In this document: positions 35,912 to 44,012 of the stretch, one piece after another
Numbering within the stretch: the stretch's first letter is position 1
How the letters are laid out: each line of letters begins with the position of its first letter
Source: Comamonadaceae bacterium
GTDB taxonomy: Bacteria > Pseudomonadota > Gammaproteobacteria > Burkholderiales > Burkholderiaceae_C
NCBI GenBank assembly: GCA_947456305.1
Contig: CANGPN010000003.1
Span: 1 to 64,000 of the forward strand
DNA: 64,000 nt
Direction: 5' to 3'
Notes under the pieces: generated by a model
The model's database searches: none
The model's input: only the letters and a program-made list of their open reading frames with translations
Told to the model about the DNA's origin: nothing
Made by a program: the position numbers and the translations under genes

Positions 35912-36712
35912 ATGCTGGCCAAACGCATCATTCCCTGTCTGGACGTGACCGCCGGACGGGTGGTCAAGGGTGTGAACTTTGTCGAGTTGCGCGATGCCGG
36001 TGACCCGGTGGAAATCGCGGCGCGTTACAACGCGCAAGGCGCGGACGAACTGACATTTCTAGACATCACTGCCACCAGCGACGGGCGCGATGTGATTTTG
36101 CACATCATCGAAGCCGTGGCCTCTCAAGTGTTTATTCCACTCACAGTTGGCGGCGGTGTGCGCACCGTAGAAGATGTGCGCCGCTTGCTGAATGCAGGCG
36201 CTGACAAAACCAGTTTCAACTCAGCCGCCATTGCCAACCCGCAAGTGATACGCGATGCATCGGATAAATATGGTTCGCAGTGCATTGTGGTGGCGATAGA
36301 CGCGAAGCGACGCAGCGCTGAAGACGAACAACGCATGGGCGCGAACGGCTTGCCCGTGGGCCCGGGCTGGGATGTGTTCAGCCACGGCGGGCGAAAAAAT
36401 GTGGGCTTGGACGCAGTGGCTTGGGCCACGCAAATGGCTGAGTACGGTGCGGGCGAAATACTGCTGACCAGCATGGACCGTGACGGTACGAAGTCCGGCT
36501 TTGACTTGGCATTGACCCGCGCGGTCAGCGACGCGGTGCCGGTGCCGGTGATTGCCTCCGGTGGCGTGGGCACGCTAGACCACTTGGCCGACGGCATACA
36601 AACCGGCGGCGCTGATGCCGTGCTGGCGGCCAGCATTTTTCATTATGGTGAATTTACGGTGGGGCAGGCTAAGCAGCATATGGCGAGGCGGGGGATACCG
36701 ATAAGGCTATAA
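35912..36712 (+). CDS. hisF: Imidazole glycerol phosphate synthase, cyclase subunit
   Basis: TIM-barrel cyclase that with HisH forms IGP and AICAR. The 266-residue protein has catalytic aspartates in [14 protein letters not shown] (Asp11) and in [15 protein letters not shown] 35912 is the family start; the open frame runs upstream into hisA. In related genomes hisI follows directly, but here about 2.66 kb of foreign DNA intervene. Confidence 0.97.
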   Translation: MLAKRIIPCLDVTAGRVVKGVNFVELRDAGDPVEIAARYNAQGADELTFLDITATSDGRDVILHIIEAVASQVFIPLTVGGGVRTVEDVRRLLNAGADKTSFNSAAIANPQVIRDASDKYGSQCIVVAIDAKRRSAEDEQRMGANGLPVGPGWDVFSHGGRKNVGLDAVAWATQMAEYGAGEILLTSMDRDGTKSGFDLALTRAVSDAVPVPVIASGGVGTLDHLADGIQTGGADAVLAASIFHYGEFTVGQAKQHMARRGIPIRL

Positions 36713-36735
36713 GTTTTGTCAGCGCTACTTAGCTT

Positions 36736-37131
36736 TTAAGACCCTGCCGCCATGGCCTTTTTCACAGCGCTTGCCAAAAAACCTGAACGTGTCATGTGGT
36801 GCGATTCGGCCCAAGCGTCAATTTGTTGCACTAAGTTTGAAGGCAGGCTCACGTTCAAGCGCACAGGCCGGGTGTCGATGCGGCTCAGGTCCAGCTCCAC
36901 CAACATCCAAACGCCACCTGCGTACTCAGGTTGATTCACTAAGTTTTCTAGCGGAGTGGGCGGCGGCACTGTGTCTGGTTCGCCGTTGAAATGCGCTTCA
37001 ACGGCCTCTTGCACAGCGGCTGGTAAATCGCTCCACTTATCAACCGCAGAAAAGCAACCCGGAAAGTCTGGAAACGTCACCCCATGTGCATGCTTGGCAT
37101 CACCAGGGTGTACATAAACGGGATACAACAT
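36736..37131 (-). CDS. hicB: HicB family antitoxin
   Basis: Antitoxin of a type II HicAB module, 131 residues. The N-terminal partial RNase-H-fold domain (YPVYVHPGDAKHAHGVTFPD, then FPGCFSAVDKW) masks HicA; the C-terminal ribbon-helix-helix (VRLNVSLPSNLVQQIDAWAE) should bind the hicAB operator. It lies 25 bases after hicA in the usual order, on the strand opposite to the his genes. Confidence 0.93.
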   Translation of the reverse strand: MLYPVYVHPGDAKHAHGVTFPDFPGCFSAVDKWSDLPAAVQEAVEAHFNGEPDTVPPPTPLENLVNQPEYAGGVWMLVELDLSRIDTRPVRLNVSLPSNLVQQIDAWAESHHMTRSGFLASAVKKAMAAGS

Positions 37132-37156
37132 GGGTAACTCCTTGTTTAAAGTGACT

Positions 37157-37336
37157 TCACAGACCTGCTTGTTTCAAGATGCTGCGAACCGTTGGAAGCG
37201 GCAAGTCTTTTTTCGGATGAGGCACTGTCACTTTGCCAAGCTTGGTCGGGTGTTTGAATTGGTGGTGCGAGCCCACTATGTGCACCAAGTACCAGCCATC
37301 GGCTTTGATTTGCTTGATGAGGTCAGTACTTTTCAT
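37157..37336 (-). CDS. hicA: HicA family toxin (mRNA interferase)
   Basis: Small dsRBD-like ribonuclease toxin of 59 residues that cleaves mRNA when free of HicB. It has the family motifs MKSTDLIKQIKADGWYLV, GSHHQFKHP with the catalytic histidine, and VPHPKKDLP near the end. ATG 37336 is the family start; the frame is open to 37381. A TATAAT-like -10 (minus strand) lies at 37341-37346, five bases upstream of the start codon. Confidence 0.92.
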   Translation of the reverse strand: MKSTDLIKQIKADGWYLVHIVGSHHQFKHPTKLGKVTVPHPKKDLPLPTVRSILKQAGL

Positions 37337-37340
37337 AAAA

Positions 37341-37360
37341 ATTATACACACAAATACACA
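37341..37360 (-). promoter_or_regulatory. hicA promoter -10 with two direct half-sites
   Basis: On the minus strand TATAAT occupies 37346-37341. The plus-strand heptamer ATACACA is found twice, at 37344-37350 and 37354-37360, exactly 10 bp apart and overlapping the -10. Direct half-sites one helical turn apart suit a ribbon-helix-helix repressor such as HicB. No convincing -35 was found. Confidence 0.4.
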
Positions 37361-37742
37361 AAAATTGTATTTCAAGTGCAAGTAAGTTTGATAAGGCAGG
37401 TCGAAGAATTTGAGACAAAGCTGTTATTTGAAATGAATCGTGAACACTAGTGATGTAGCTATAAGTTAAATTTTTTTAAGTAAAAATTAAAAACGAATGA
37501 TATATTTATAGTTTATTCAGTTGTTGAAAACTATTTAATTAAACCGCTTGAGTTAAGGCTAAGGAGGATTGAGTTTTATGGGCAATTCGCTTTTTTCCAA
37601 TATGGCGGAATTTCGGCGTTTAAGCCAAACTGCATGATCATGAATCAGAAAGTCACACATTTTTATTCGATCGACACGCACTATCCAAAAATGCGTAAAA
37701 GAATTGCTAGGCTTTTAGCGTGTTTCATATTCGTTTCAGTAG
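37361..37742. other. AT-rich stretch without a recognisable gene
   Basis: About 380 bases between hicA and the HNH remnant. It is strongly AT-rich up to about 37560. A short frame from ATG 37640 (51 codons) contains a hydrophobic stretch but has no likeness I know. A GGAGG at 37562-37566 is followed by ATG 37579 without a lasting frame. It may hold the damaged 5' end of the HNH gene. Confidence 0.5.
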
Positions 37743-38291
37743 CAGTGTTATCCGAACAACTGGAAGGATATTGCCTCCCGCATACGCCAATTTGATGGAT
37801 TTCGATGCGCTGTATGCGCAGCGCAGGACAAGCCGATTGATGTACATCACATAGTCTATGTTTCAAACTTCGGAACACATCAGCAAACGAATCTAATTTC
37901 ATTGTGCCGAACTTGCCATGAGACCGAGCACAAACGGAACTTTGATTTGGGCGAACAGGAGAGCGAACAAATTGAATTTACTGCCGAGATTCCGGTAGAG
38001 ACCGACGGCAAGGCACCAGATCAACTACCTCCCGATTCGTTGCAGCAGGTGCTTCCAAGCCCAACTTTTACTCCGCCTCAAGCGAATCCAATTCCAAAAC
38101 CGCTGTCGATATCGAATACGTTACCAGCGCCAACCAAACATGGCATAGCTACAAAGCTCGAAAAAGCCATGGCACAAAGCTCGTATCCCGCTGTTGCTCA
38201 GAGGTTTTGTGGTTACTGCTGGACCCTAGTAACTCCAACTCGCCGCCTTTTGATATTCAAACAATGCCCAAAATGCAAGCATCCAATTTAA
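37743..38291 (+). pseudogene. HNH endonuclease remnant with C-terminal zinc ribbon, start codon missing
   Basis: In the frame ending at 38291, translation from 37743 gives a good HNH domain: WKDIASRIRQFDGFRCAVCA, the catalytic DVHHIV, then NLISLCRTCHETEH with both zinc knuckles. A Pro-rich linker and a CGYC...CPKC zinc ribbon follow at the C-terminus. The frame begins after a TAG at 37740-37742 and has no ATG, GTG or TTG before TTG 37902, which lies past the catalytic histidines. So the gene has lost its 5' end or is frameshifted. Confidence 0.6.
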
Positions 38292-38390
38292 TGTCTTCCC
38301 ATAGCCGCGCACAGACATCCAATCTTGGGCTCAACAGGACTCATTGCGGCATGTAGCTAAAGGCCCGCCATTTCATTTCGGAGTAGAACC

Positions 38391-38722
38391 ATGAACACAA
38401 TGACGGTTGAGAGCTTCAACGCCATAAGGAGCCATATCCCATCAACCACACAATTCAATGCGAGCAAGAAGTCGATGGTCGGTGGCAGGCTGAAGTCATT
38501 GAATTGCTGGGCGTGCTGGCCTTTGGAGCAACAAAAAACGAAGCCATTGTTAATGCCCAAACCCTTGCCATGAATGTCAACGCTGAATTTGAACCCAAGT
38601 CAAAAGTGCAGGAAGCATGGCAGGCACTTGCTGCCAGTCGCAAAGAAGATGTCCGCAGTGGCAAAGTTTCGATGGTTCTTGAAAGTGAAGCGCTAGCCCG
38701 AGTCAGAGCCCGCCTCAAGTGA
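38391..38722 (+). pseudogene. Broken HicB-like antitoxin gene
   Basis: In the frame read from 38411 to 38722, the product contains a HicB-like core (TIQCEQEVDGRWQAEVIELL, GVLAFGATKNEAIVNAQTLA). It then has a tail (VQEAWQALAASRKEDVRSGK, ALARVRARL) that looks like the C-terminus of addiction-module proteins. That frame has no proper start. ATG 38391 with a good GGAG (38380-38383) is in another frame, and an AAGGAG (38426-38431) stands nine bases before an ATC at 38441. Either a frameshift or a lost ATG has broken the gene. No hicA partner is adjacent. Confidence 0.5.
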
Positions 38723-38790
38723 GCTAATGGCTATGTGCTGGACAGCAGTTTTTAATTCAATTCTTTGACGATTAATGCTAGTATTTGCCT

Positions 38791-39015
38791 ATGGAAACTG
38801 CAATTATCATCAGTCAAGCCCTCTCACTTCCCGCGCAACAACGTGCGGAATTAGCAGCGCAGCTCTTATCCAGCTTGGATGCATTGACCGAGACCGAAAT
38901 TGAAGCACTTTGGTTACAAGAAGCTGCAAATCGGGCTTCACAAATGGATCAAGGCTTATCCAAACGCATACCTGCTGAGGAAGTGCGACACCAAGCAAAT
39001 GCATTGCTTAAGTGA
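38791..39015 (+). CDS. Addiction-module antitoxin (TIGR02574-like)
   Basis: Antitoxin of 74 residues, helical: ALSLPAQQRAELAAQLLSSL, then EIEALWLQEAANRASQMDQG and the IPAEEVRHQAN tail, the pattern of putative addiction-module component proteins that pair with ParE/RelE toxins. ATG 38791 is used (a TTG lies two codons upstream). The stop overlaps the toxin GTG by four bases, so translation is coupled. An extended -10 (TGCTAGTAT, 38776-38784) ends only seven bases before the ATG. Confidence 0.85.
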   Translation: METAIIISQALSLPAQQRAELAAQLLSSLDALTETEIEALWLQEAANRASQMDQGLSKRIPAEEVRHQANALLK

Positions 39016-39305
39016 ATTACTTTTTCAACGAAGCGGCTCGAGATGAGCACCTAGAGCATGTGGCTTACTACGAATCTTGCCAAATCGGGTTAGGTGCCCG
39101 GTATCTTTTAGCTTTTGACACAGCTATGAAAGCGGTCTGTGAATCTCCTGAACGTTATCGCATCGAGTTGCCACCTTCTATACGCAAGTTTCGAGTGCCA
39201 GGTTTTCCGTTCAATATCCTTTATCGGATGGTTGGTTCAGACATTGAAGTTCTGGTGGTTGCTCCGCACCGACGGCGACCTGGTTACTGGGTAAGCCGTA
39301 TTTAA
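39012..39305 (+). CDS. ParE/RelE family toxin
   Basis: Toxin of the RelE/ParE fold, 97 residues. The family pattern is [20 protein letters not shown], then [39 protein letters not shown], and ILYRMVG...[11 protein letters not shown] at the end. ParE-type members poison DNA gyrase, RelE-type members cut mRNA at the ribosome; which applies cannot be told. GTG 39012 overlaps the antitoxin stop. Confidence 0.88.
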   Translation: MNYFFNEAARDEHLEHVAYYESCQIGLGARYLLAFDTAMKAVCESPERYRIELPPSIRKFRVPGFPFNILYRMVGSDIEVLVVAPHRRRPGYWVSRI

Positions 39306-39372
39306 CAGCACGCTACAAGCGCAAACGCCCGGCTTAATCACCACCATCAGCCTGCCCTTAACATCTCCCCCT

Positions 39373-39783
39373 ATGAATTGGCTTGATCACATCAAATGGG
39401 ACGCGCAAGGTCTGGTGCCCGTCATCGCGCAAGAGCAGGGCAGCAAAGACGTGCTGATGTTCGCTTGGATGAACCGCGAGGCGCTGCAACTCACCGCTGA
39501 TCAGGGGCGGGCCGTTTATTTCAGCCGCTCGCGTAACAAACTTTGGTTCAAGGGCGAAGAGTCCGGCCACATACAACTGGTGCACGACATCCGCCTCGAT
39601 TGCGACAACGATGTGATTTTGCTCAGCGTCACGCAAACCGGCCACGACCCCGGTATCGCTTGCCACACCGGCCGCCACAGTTGCTTTTTCCAACGCTGGC
39701 AGACCGGCCCGGACGGCGGTCAGTGGCTGAGCACCGAGCCAGTATTACAAGACCCCGCCCTTATTTACAAGAAAACACCATGA
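39373..39783 (+). CDS. hisI: Phosphoribosyl-AMP cyclohydrolase
   Basis: Zinc/magnesium enzyme opening the adenine ring of PR-AMP (third step of histidine synthesis). The 136-residue protein has the AWMNREAL start segment, WFKGEESGH, the DCDNDVILL metal-binding aspartates and CHTGRHSCF. No good ribosome-binding site is visible. The gene is the first his gene after the insertion and overlaps hisE by four bases (ATGA). Confidence 0.96.
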   Translation: MNWLDHIKWDAQGLVPVIAQEQGSKDVLMFAWMNREALQLTADQGRAVYFSRSRNKLWFKGEESGHIQLVHDIRLDCDNDVILLSVTQTGHDPGIACHTGRHSCFFQRWQTGPDGGQWLSTEPVLQDPALIYKKTP

Positions 39784-40148
39784 ACACCATCGACAGCTTG
39801 ATGCGCTTGGCCGCAGTGATCGAAAGCCGCAAACCGGCTAACGGGGGAGACCCAGCCAGCAGTTACGTGGCGCGCCTGTTGCACAAAGGGCCGGACGCGT
39901 TTTTAAAGAAAATCGGCGAAGAAGCCACCGAAACCGTGATGGCCGCCAAAGACTTGAGCCACGGCAGCGAACCGCAGCACCTGGTCAATGAAATGGCCGA
40001 TTTGTGGTTTCACTGCATGGTGGCGCTGGCGCATTACGGCTTCAGCCCGCAAGATGTCATCAATGAGTTGTCTCGCCGCGAAGGCTTAGGCGGGCTGGAA
40101 GAAAAGGCGTTGCGCAAAGCTTTGCAACGTGAATCAGGAGAAGATTGA
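39780..40148 (+). CDS. hisE: Phosphoribosyl-ATP pyrophosphatase
   Basis: All-alpha MazG-like pyrophosphatase (122 residues) giving PR-AMP from PR-ATP. It shows [16 protein letters not shown] with metal-binding glutamates and NEMADLWFH. It starts inside the hisI stop (ATGA) and its own stop is directly followed by the ATG of the HIT gene. The frame is open well upstream but ATG 39780 matches the family. Confidence 0.95.
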   Translation: MNTIDSLMRLAAVIESRKPANGGDPASSYVARLLHKGPDAFLKKIGEEATETVMAAKDLSHGSEPQHLVNEMADLWFHCMVALAHYGFSPQDVINELSRREGLGGLEEKALRKALQRESGED

Positions 40149-40514
40149 ATGAGCGATATGCAAGACCCGAACTGTATTTTTTGCAAAATCATTCAGGGCA
40201 AGATTCCTTCTCGCAAGGTGTACGAAGACGACGATATTTTTGCGTTTCACGACATCAACCCTTGGGCACCTGTGCACTTTTTGGTGATCCCCAAACTGCA
40301 TATCCCTTCTATGGCTCAGGTTAACGAGGCGCACGCAGCCTTGCTGGGACGCATGCTGGTCAAGGTGCCGCAACTGGCTTTGCAAGAAGGCGCCAACCCA
40401 TATCCCGAGGGCGGTTTCCGGCTGCTGACCAACACGGGTGCCGAGGGCGGGCAAGAGGTTCATCACCTGCATTGGCATGTCATGGGCGGTCCGCGCCCAT
40501 GGTTGCGCGGCTGA
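40149..40514 (+). CDS. HIT family hydrolase
   Basis: Histidine-triad nucleotide phosphoramidase (HinT-like), 121 residues. It has the N-terminal [20 protein letters not shown] block, the [16 protein letters not shown] segment and the triad [10 protein letters not shown] near the C-terminus. It is the standard neighbour between hisE and tatA in Burkholderiales. Confidence 0.94.
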   Translation: MSDMQDPNCIFCKIIQGKIPSRKVYEDDDIFAFHDINPWAPVHFLVIPKLHIPSMAQVNEAHAALLGRMLVKVPQLALQEGANPYPEGGFRLLTNTGAEGGQEVHHLHWHVMGGPRPWLRG

Positions 40515-40549
40515 GACTAGAATTCCCTCAGTTCATTGAGGAGCATCCC

Positions 40550-40801
40550 ATGGGGTCATTTTCTATTTGGCATTGGTTAATTGTTTTATTGATTGTGGTT
40601 TTGGTGTTCGGCACCAAAAAATTAAAAGGCATTGGCGGCGACTTGGGCGGCGCTGTCAAAGGCTTCAAAGACGGTATGCGTGACGGTTCAGCAGCACCTG
40701 AAGACAAGTCAGCTGCTCCTGCTCAACAAGTCGCTGGCACAGCACCTGGTCACGCGACTGACAAAGCGCCGATTGATGTCGAAGCTAAGAACAAGTCTTA
40801 A
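40550..40801 (+). CDS. tatA: Sec-independent translocase subunit TatA
   Basis: Pore-forming subunit of the twin-arginine translocase. The 83-residue protein has an N-terminal membrane helix ([15 protein letters not shown]), the [20 protein letters not shown] amphipathic helix and a disordered tail. ATG 40550 follows GGAG (40539-40542). Substrates in this window include the Rieske protein and the SoxC-like enzyme. Confidence 0.96.
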   Translation: MGSFSIWHWLIVLLIVVLVFGTKKLKGIGGDLGGAVKGFKDGMRDGSAAPEDKSAAPAQQVAGTAPGHATDKAPIDVEAKNKS

Positions 40802-40804
40802 TAC

Positions 40805-41287
40805 ATGTTTGATTTAGATGTCTCCAAACTGGCGGTGATCGGCGCAGTCGCGCTGGTTGTCATCGGCCCGGAGAAAATGCCGCGCGTGGCCCGCACTATC
40901 GGGACTATGCTCGGCAAAGCCCAGCGTTATGTATCTGATGTCAAGGCCGAGGTCAACCGCGCCATGGAAATGGAAGACCTGAAAAAAATGAAAGAAACCA
41001 TGGACACTGCCATGACTGACGTGCAGTCCAGTGTGCTCAATGCCACTACGCAGTTAAACCAAGGCATTGAAAATTTAGGGCAGGAAGCCAGTGGCCACAA
41101 CGATTACATCTCATCGTGGACCCCACCGCAACCTGAGTACAAACACCCCGGTAAAAATTGGCGACTCAAGCGTTCTGCCGTGCCGCAGTGGTACAAATCG
41201 CGCCAAGGCGTGCGAACCAAAGCCTTGTCTGGCGCTGCGCGAGTGGCCCGTTTTCGCCCCTCTGCTTCCGGTTCGAACAGGATTTGA
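40805..41287 (+). CDS. tatB: Sec-independent translocase subunit TatB
   Basis: Receptor subunit that works with TatC. The membrane helix ([18 protein letters not shown]) with the GPEK-P turn is typical of TatB, followed by an amphipathic helix and a variable tail (160 residues total). It lies 3 bases after tatA and 6 before tatC. Confidence 0.95.
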   Translation: MFDLDVSKLAVIGAVALVVIGPEKMPRVARTIGTMLGKAQRYVSDVKAEVNRAMEMEDLKKMKETMDTAMTDVQSSVLNATTQLNQGIENLGQEASGHNDYISSWTPPQPEYKHPGKNWRLKRSAVPQWYKSRQGVRTKALSGAARVARFRPSASGSNRI

Positions 41288-41293
41288 TGACAC

Positions 41294-42091
41294 ATGTCTG
41301 ATTCAGGTTCGCAGGATACGGATACGCTCAAAGCTTCCGAACAACCCTTTGTTCAACACCTCAAGGAATTGCGCGACCGTCTGGTCAAGTCCGTCATCGC
41401 CATTGCGGTGATGTGCGCCGTACTCAGCGTTTTCCCCGGCCCGGCGCAGTTGTATGACTTGCTGGCCGCGCCCTTGGTGGCACAACTGCCGGAAGGCACC
41501 CACTTGATTGCCACCTCGGTCATTTCGCCATTTCTGGTACCGCTCAAAATCATGTTGATGGCCGGTTTCTTACTGGCCTTGCCTGTGGTGCTCTACCAAG
41601 CTTGGGCGTTTGTCGCGCCCGGTTTGTATGCCCACGAAAAACGCCTGGTGATGCCGTTGGTGGTTTCAAGCACTGTTTTGTTTTTTATCGGTGTGGCGTT
41701 TTGTTATTTCTTTGTGTTCGGGCAGGTGTTCAAGTTCATTCAGAGTTTTGCGCCTAAAAGCATCACGGCTGCACCTGATATTGAAGCCTATCTGAGCTTT
41801 GTACTCACCATGTTCATCGCGTTTGGGCTTGCATTTGAAGTGCCCATTGTGGTGATTGTGCTGGCGCGAATGGGCTTGGTCAGCATTGAAAAGCTCAAAG
41901 ATTTCCGCTCGTATTTCATTGTGCTGGCTTTCATCATTGCAGCCATAGTGACTCCGCCGGATGTGGTGTCGCAACTGGCACTGGCCATCCCCATGGTCAT
42001 TCTTTATGAAATAGGTATTTGGGCAGCACAGATATTTATCAAGCACACCAAGGCACCTGAAGACCAGGATACGCCAGCAGGCGGTGCCTGA
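41294..42091 (+). CDS. tatC: Sec-independent translocase subunit TatC
   Basis: Six-helix inner-membrane receptor for twin-arginine signals, 265 residues. It has the N-terminal QPFVQHLKELRDRLVKS motif, the cytoplasmic-loop glutamate in FGLAFEVPIVV and the closing AQIFIK region. It completes tatABC, with htrA two bases downstream. Confidence 0.97.
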   Translation: MSDSGSQDTDTLKASEQPFVQHLKELRDRLVKSVIAIAVMCAVLSVFPGPAQLYDLLAAPLVAQLPEGTHLIATSVISPFLVPLKIMLMAGFLLALPVVLYQAWAFVAPGLYAHEKRLVMPLVVSSTVLFFIGVAFCYFFVFGQVFKFIQSFAPKSITAAPDIEAYLSFVLTMFIAFGLAFEVPIVVIVLARMGLVSIEKLKDFRSYFIVLAFIIAAIVTPPDVVSQLALAIPMVILYEIGIWAAQIFIKHTKAPEDQDTPAGGA

Positions 42092-42093
42092 AC

Positions 42094-43242
42094 ATGCGCA
42101 AACAGTGGTTATTGTTTTCTCAGACAGTGACCATCCTGGTCGCGGTCTGGTTTGTGCTCATCACCCTCAAGCCTGAGTGGTTGCAACGCCCCTTGCAGTG
42201 GAATTCTCAAGTACATGTGCTGGAAGCGCCCGACAACGGCGCCGCAACGTCTAGTGCAGGCAGTTTGCGCTTTGCCGCCAAAAAAGCTTCGCCTGCAGTG
42301 GTCAGCATCAACACTTCTTCGCGCAAGCAAAATCTGCCTGATCACGCCAAAGACCCGTGGTTCCGCTATTTTTTCGGTGACCAGGACGAGTCTTCGCCAA
42401 ACGCCGGTTTGGGCAGCGGGGTGATTGTCAGCCCCGAAGGCTACGTACTGACCAATAACCATGTGATTGAGTCGGCGGATGAAATCACTGTTATCCTGAA
42501 CGATGGCAGAACCACCCGCGCCAAGCTGGTAGGCACTGACCCCGACACCGATTTGGCTGTACTCAAAATCAAAATGGACAAATTACCGGTGATGGTGATG
42601 AGCAATTCTGATCAATTGCAAGTTGGCGATGTGGTGCTAGCGATTGGCAATCCATTCGGTGTCGGCCAGACCGTGACCAGCGGCATCGTGTCTGCCTTGG
42701 GTCGCAACCAGTTAGGTATCAACACTTTTGAAAATTTCATACAAACCGATGCGGCCATCAACCCGGGTAATTCGGGTGGTGCTTTAGTGGATGTGCAAGG
42801 CAATCTGCTCGGTATAAACACAGCCATTTATTCGCGCTCCGGCGGCAGCATGGGCATAGGTTTTGCCATTCCTGTCAGTACCGCGCGTCAGGTATTGGAA
42901 GGCATAGTCAAAGATGGGCAGGTGGTACGCGGTTGGATAGGTGTTGAACCGACAGAAATCACTCCTGATCTGGCCAAAACATTTAATGTGCAGCGTGACA
43001 ACGGCGTCATCATCACCGGTGTGCTGCAAACAGGCCCTGCTTTCAAAGCCGGTGTGCGTCCGGGCGATGTATTGCTGGCAGTCGAAGGACAACAGGTGCA
43101 AACCGTAGCCGAATTATTGACGCGCGTATCGGCGCTCAAGCCGGGTCAGCCTGCGCACATGACCGTGTTGCGTCAAAGCGATCAAATCGAAGTCATGGTC
43201 ACCCCCGGTCAGCGGCCAAAGGCCAAATCACCGCATCGCTGA
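42094..43242 (+). CDS. HtrA/DegS-type trypsin-like serine protease
   Basis: Envelope quality-control protease of 382 residues with an uncleaved N-terminal membrane anchor (about 8-26). Catalytic triad: His123 (TNNHVIES), Asp153 (DTDLAVLK), Ser227 (GNSGGAL). There is one PDZ domain (about 275-370). A membrane anchor plus a single PDZ is the DegS layout, as opposed to DegP/DegQ with two PDZ domains. In Burkholderiales this gene sits between tatC and petA as here. Whether it cleaves an anti-sigma factor is unknown. Confidence 0.92.
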   Translation: MRKQWLLFSQTVTILVAVWFVLITLKPEWLQRPLQWNSQVHVLEAPDNGAATSSAGSLRFAAKKASPAVVSINTSSRKQNLPDHAKDPWFRYFFGDQDESSPNAGLGSGVIVSPEGYVLTNNHVIESADEITVILNDGRTTRAKLVGTDPDTDLAVLKIKMDKLPVMVMSNSDQLQVGDVVLAIGNPFGVGQTVTSGIVSALGRNQLGINTFENFIQTDAAINPGNSGGALVDVQGNLLGINTAIYSRSGGSMGIGFAIPVSTARQVLEGIVKDGQVVRGWIGVEPTEITPDLAKTFNVQRDNGVIITGVLQTGPAFKAGVRPGDVLLAVEGQQVQTVAELLTRVSALKPGQPAHMTVLRQSDQIEVMVTPGQRPKAKSPHR

Positions 43243-43243
43243 C

Positions 43244-43999
43244 ATGGTGCATCGCTCCGAACTTGTCCAGTTATGCAACCAATTGCTGCAACCGCAATTG
43301 TTCAAAGATTACTGTCCTAATGGCTTACAGGTCGAAGGACGTTTCGAGGTCAAAAAAATCGTTTCAGGCGTGACGGCCAGCCGGGCTTTGATTGAGGCAG
43401 CCATAGCCGAGGGTGCGGATACGCTGGTGGTTCATCATGGCTTGTTTTGGCGTGGGCAAGACGGCACCGTCACCGGATGGATGAAACAGCGTTTGGCGCT
43501 ACTCCTGACGCATGACATCAACCTGCTGGCCTATCACTTACCGCTGGACGCGCATGAGCAATGGGGTAATAACGCTCAACTCGGTTTGCACATGGGCTGG
43601 CAAACCCTGGGCCGCTTTGGCGAACAACAACTGGGCTGGCTAGGTTCGCCGTTGGACGGCGTGACCACTTCTGAATCTTTGCAAACAGCACTTGAACACA
43701 AGTTGGGCCGCACAACTGTTGCGGTTGTCCCTGACGCCAGCCGGCCTGTCAAACGCATCGCCTGGTGCACGGGTGGCGCTCAATCCTGGTTTGAAGCTGC
43801 GATTGCTGCAGGTGCGGATGCGTTTGTGACTGGTGAGATATCCGAGCCCCAAGCGCATTTGGCGCAAGAAACAGGCGTGGCTTTTTTTGCTTGCGGTCAC
43901 CATGCCACTGAGCGTTACGGCGCTCCTGCATTCGCCGGTCACGTGGCATCTGAATTGGGGCTGGCGCATCAATTCATAGATATTAGTAACCCTGCCTAG
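43244..43999 (+). CDS. Nif3-like dinuclear metal-centre protein
   Basis: NIF3/YbgI family member of 251 residues, a hexameric protein with a two-metal site. It has the PNGLQVEG start, VVHHGLFW with metal-binding histidines, NLLAYHLPLDAH, and the GHHATERYG end. The family was tentatively named GTP cyclohydrolase I type 2, but the reaction is unproven. The ATG starts one base after the protease stop. Confidence 0.93.
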   Translation: MVHRSELVQLCNQLLQPQLFKDYCPNGLQVEGRFEVKKIVSGVTASRALIEAAIAEGADTLVVHHGLFWRGQDGTVTGWMKQRLALLLTHDINLLAYHLPLDAHEQWGNNAQLGLHMGWQTLGRFGEQQLGWLGSPLDGVTTSESLQTALEHKLGRTTVAVVPDASRPVKRIAWCTGGAQSWFEAAIAAGADAFVTGEISEPQAHLAQETGVAFFACGHHATERYGAPAFAGHVASELGLAHQFIDISNPA

Positions 44000-44012
44000 G
44001 TCGATCAAACGC

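Larger units (their letters stand above)
36713..39372. other. Insertion splitting the his cluster (toxin-antitoxin-rich)
   Basis: Between hisF and hisI lie hicAB on the minus strand, an AT-rich gap, an HNH-nuclease remnant, a broken HicB-like antitoxin, and an addiction-module/ParE pair. Composition and codon use differ from the his genes on both sides. No transposase, integrase or clear terminal repeat was found. The insertion should separate hisI-hisE from the upstream his promoter or at least weaken the link. Confidence 0.7.

Noticed and set aside
37640-37795. 51-codon frame with a hydrophobic stretch before the HNH remnant
   Set aside because: No ribosome-binding site, no likeness to known proteins, and it runs into the HNH core in another frame.
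38391-38573. 60-codon frame from ATG 38391 as a real gene
   Set aside because: After the first codons its sequence has no likeness to anything, while the overlapping frame has a clear HicB-like core; treated as part of the broken gene.
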